A stretch of DNA of 64,000 nucleotides. Origin: Prorocentrum cordatum. Its lineage: Eukaryota > Sar > Dinophyceae > Prorocentrales > Prorocentraceae. Location: assembly GCA_963575745.1 (NCBI GenBank), contig CAUYUJ010020574.1, positions 68,655-132,654 on the forward strand. Direction: 5' to 3'. A model generated the notes under the pieces. The model was given only the letters and a program-made list of their open reading frames with translations, was not told the DNA's origin and made no database searches. The position numbers and the translations under genes are program-made. Shown one piece after another: positions 61,624 to 64,000 of this stretch (position 1 is the first letter of the stretch; each line of letters opens with the position of its first letter).

Positions 61624-62196
61624 CTAAAGAGACGAGTCCCTGCGCTCATCATCTTCTGGCATACGCCTGTCTCTGATGGCGCGGATCGGGCGCAATGCTG
61701 CCAGCTGGGCTCCTGGCAGCACTACATCAGGGGCCAAGTGTCCAAGCATGGTGCCGATGCGCCTCCTCGCGGATACATCGCCCGTGCGTGCGTGGGGCGC
61801 CAATGCCGCCAGGACGCCCTGGACGTGCGCCGGCATACCCAGATCCACCTGGTAATCCATGACATTCCCATACTCGGACTGCCCGAAAGAACGCCATACT
61901 GGCATGTGCCACCAATGGTCCTGTTTCGGGAAATAGGTGATACCATCCTTGACGTCGTCGGAGGCATTCCACAGAGCCATAGATGGCGGCTCCGTACCCA
62001 TGGATCCCGTGTGTGTTGCCACAAATACATCCAGGCTCGCCATGCGCCTGTATGACAGACCTGATACCACCTCGGAATGCACGTGAATACGCAGGAGCTG
62101 CAACAGCCTGCGCAAGCCAGCATACACCCAGCCGCCGTGCCCGCCGTATACCAAACCAGATGGTGCGCGCGCGAAGAAAAAACGAATGTGTCCCAT
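61624..62196 (-). CDS. 190-codon open frame, unidentified
   Basis: ATG at 62,194-62,196 follows an in-frame TAA; TAG ends it at 61,624. It is non-repetitive, of mixed composition, with protein-like content: APSGLVYGGHGGWVYAGLRR, SLDVFVATHTGSMGTEPPSM, GITYFPKQDHWWHMPVWRSF, MDYQVDLGMPAHVQGVLAAL, VVLPGAQLAALRPIRAIRD. No domain recognised. The ATG may be the true start or the frame may be an exon entered upstream. No GGA/TCC bias and no strong shadow frame. Confidence 0.55.
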   Translation of the reverse strand: MGHIRFFFARAPSGLVYGGHGGWVYAGLRRLLQLLRIHVHSEVVSGLSYRRMASLDVFVATHTGSMGTEPPSMALWNASDDVKDGITYFPKQDHWWHMPVWRSFGQSEYGNVMDYQVDLGMPAHVQGVLAALAPHARTGDVSARRRIGTMLGHLAPDVVLPGAQLAALRPIRAIRDRRMPEDDERRDSSL

Positions 62197-62669
62197 ATGG
62201 TATTATTTGACAGGGATGATGGCCCTGGCATGCGCGCAACCGTTGTTGCAGAAGTTCGAAGCACGTGAAAAAGTTGCTCGCAAGAGCCCGTTTGACAGAA
62301 ATGTTGAAAAAGTATTGGGTTTCCTAAGAAATCCGCAAGAGCGCGCGGGATGAATTTTTGAAACTTTTTTTTTTGAAAAACCATTGGGTTTTTCATGTTT
62401 TTATGTTAAAATCGCTACGAAAACTAAGGTTTTGGAAGGATTTCATCTTGCGCGCGCGAGTGTGCACTTCGTGTCATTTTTTGCAAAGGATTCTTGAAGT
62501 TTGGTTATGTTAGAACAAGACATGTCATTTTATATTGTTTTTTGACAGGGAAAGCGGGCGTCAACAAAACAACCGGATCCGGACTCCCCCGTTTTGCCTG
62601 AGACTTCCTCACGAAAATGATGAAAATGTGGCTGCGGCCTAGGCGCGGCGAGGGGGGCGTGCACCAGGG
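62197..62669. other. AT-richer unassigned stretch
   Basis: Contains TTTTTTTTGAAAAACC and short direct repeats of ATTGGGTTT. It is upstream of the open frame at 61,624-62,196 and could hold its promoter, but no known dinoflagellate element is visible. Confidence 0.4.
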
Positions 62670-62800
62670 GGCCCAACAATAATTATTCTTTAGAAGTAAT
62701 AATATTCAACAACAAAAACGACGCAACAAGCATTATCCCCACTACGGCTTCCCACTTCAGACACGCACCCAGGGACAATGAATGACTGTTCGGCCACCTC
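62670..62800. repeat. Dispersed repeat P, copy 1
   Basis: CAACAATAATTATTCTT to CACGCACCCAGGGACAATGA and ATGACTGTTCG. Copy 2 (63,490-63,695) has a large CAA/CAC expansion in the middle. Confidence 0.75.
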
Positions 62801-63149
62801 ACTCGGACTGTTCGCTCCTATCTGCTCCCGTGCCAATCAATACGTATACCCCAATCCCTCGGTACCCACCCTCGTCGTCTTCGATCGTATCCCCTTGGGG
62901 GTGTATCTTCCTTGCCTGCCACGTGCAAATAGTGCAGCCCCTAAAACAAGGGAAGAGAGGACGGGTGGAAGGGGGAGGGAGAAGAATGGAACACGAGAGA
63001 AATTAGCAGGAGGGGGGCAAGGAGCAGAAAACAAGAGGTAGAACCAGACGGGCAGATCGGGTGGGCAGACCCATAGCGGGCAGGTCGGGAAGGCGGGCCA
63101 AGGCGACCAGGTCGAGCAGGCGGGTTGCTGAAGCGTGGGTCCTGCATGT

Positions 63150-63345
63150 ATCACGAAGACGTCTCGAGCGATAGCGCGATTCCCAAGTAAATCGTGAGAA
63201 AAGCCAGAGCGAGAGCGTGGTTCCTGAGCGCCGAGGGCGCATCGTCTGAAAAAATTGTAAAGTCCCACGCGAGAGCGCGATGCGTACATGAATTGTGAGG
63301 ACGTCCCGCGCGAGAGCGCGATTTGGGAATACATTGAGAGGAAAT
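63150..63345. repeat. CGCGAGAGCGCGAT degenerate tandem motif
   Basis: Four units of about 45-60 bp with GAGAGCGCGAT, then TGTGAGGACGTC. 62,800-63,150 holds no supported gene. Confidence 0.65.
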
Positions 63346-63381
63346 ATCAAGCGGGAGCAGTTGTTGTCATTGTAAATCGGG

Positions 63382-63405
63382 GGCCAGGGGCTCAGTTTGA
63401 GCCCC
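63382..63405. other. Hairpin
   Basis: AGGGGCTCAGTTTGAGCCCC with T: 9-bp stem, 3-base loop. Confidence 0.75.
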
Positions 63406-63489
63406 TTGACTTTCCGTTATAAAAAACAGGGTGCGAGTCCCGGGGGAAACACTTCAATTAACAAAAACACAGTGGTCACCGGAGGGGGG

Positions 63490-63695
63490 GGTCAACAACA
63501 ATTATTCTTCAATAGTCAGGGCTCAACAACAACAGCAGCAACTACAACAGTAGCAACAACATCACCACCACCACCACCAACAACAACACCAACACCAACA
63601 CCAGCACCACCAACAACACCACAGACAACAACAACAAGCAGAATCCGCGCCGCGGAATTCCACTTCACGCACCCAGGGACAGTGAATGACCGTTC
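63490..63695. repeat. Dispersed repeat P, copy 2 with CAA expansion
   Basis: CAACAACAATTATTCTTC, CAA/CAC repeats, then CTTCACGCACCCAGGGACAG. Confidence 0.8.
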
Positions 63696-63747
63696 GCCTC
63701 CCCCACTCTGATGATGAGAAGGGGAAGGATGATGATGAGGAGGAGGA

Positions 63748-64000
63748 GGACCCGTGTAAGCCAAAGACTCATCACTGATGTTGGAATAAGCCCCCCTTCC
63801 AAGCTTTTCCTTCATACATCTTGCAAGGATTCGTTTCCACTGAGAGGAGTGCCCCGTTGGGAGACAACCGTTTGAAGATCCTGAAGCGTGCCAAAACACC
63901 ATTCCTGGAACTTCAAAGGACGCTGCGCCTTTGCGATCCTGAACCGTACCAGAAAACCATTCCTGGAACTTCAACACTACCAATCACAATGCCGGCTGCG
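63748..64000. repeat. Dispersed repeat Q, copy 2 (runs to window end)
   Basis: Preceded by GATGATGAGGAGGAGG. CTCATCACTGATGTTGGAAT, then GATCCTGAAGCGTGCCAAAA and CATTCCTGGAACTTCAA, the latter motif twice. Confidence 0.75.

Noticed and set aside
60943-62055. 370-codon plus-strand frame with Val-Val-Pro-Met repeats, possibly a membrane protein
   Set aside because: The hydrophobic part is a 12-bp minisatellite. The 3' part is the antisense of the better frame at 61,624-62,196.
63415-63450. tRNA T-arm-like GTGCGAGTCCC
   Set aside because: Only this arm is present; the surrounding sequence does not fold as a tRNA.

Overview
This is nuclear DNA of a dinoflagellate. The decisive evidence is a complete dinoflagellate spliced-leader sequence on the minus strand at 33,380-33,401. 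A 5'-truncated second leader (33,365-33,379) follows it, and an ATG comes directly after that. This arrangement marks an mRNA that was trans-spliced, reverse transcribed and returned to the genome. Other features agree: high GC, widely spaced short exons, very dense simple repeats, many small inverted-repeat elements, and predicted introns with GC or GA donors beside GT. I see no rRNA or tRNA gene, CRISPR array or bacterial operon.

The main gene I can assemble is on the minus strand. Fourteen exons between 58,747 and 23,377 join in one reading frame, giving about 1,086 residues of mostly coiled-coil sequence. Two large exons (51,838-52,801 and 48,880-49,907) carry 21 tandem repeats of about 20 residues, and the intron between them cuts inside a repeat unit. 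Two more exon-like segments of the same character (12,178-12,268 and 8,680-8,712) may continue it towards 8.7 kb. Neither the start nor the end of the gene is established. Inside its 4.7-kb intron (44.1-48.9 kb), on the same strand, lies a different candidate gene at 46,803-48,291 with introns of only 65-101 bases. Another minus-strand open frame (190 codons, 61,624-62,196) looks coding. I recognise none of these three.

Plus-strand coding relics occupy 13.1-20.5 kb. They include a frameshifted retroelement-like segment with recognisable RNase H motifs (about 17.6-20.2 kb) and an interrupted open frame at 13,153-14,018.

The rest is repetitive. At 3.6-7.7 kb there are duplicated units of about 295 bp and a 62-bp palindromic array. 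A 64-bp array lies at 15.3-16.8 kb and an 84-bp array at 29.1-29.8 kb. Two adjacent composite units (34.6-39.5 kb) each consist of a leader, a 102-bp tandem array, a purine tract and a short tail. A 90-bp array at 42.6-43.6 kb ends in the same kind of tail. A second pair of composite units lies at 58.9-60.6 kb. Scattered through the window are at least eight families of short inverted-repeat (MITE-like) elements, some nested and some with clear target duplications, and one near-perfect 165-bp hairpin at 27,920-28,084. Long (GGA)n/(TCC)n tracts are everywhere; several end immediately before predicted 3' splice sites. Almost all the longest open frames in the window are products of these repeats, not genes.

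All exon boundaries were inferred by eye from reading-frame continuity and splice-site dinucleotides. No transcript data or database search was available.
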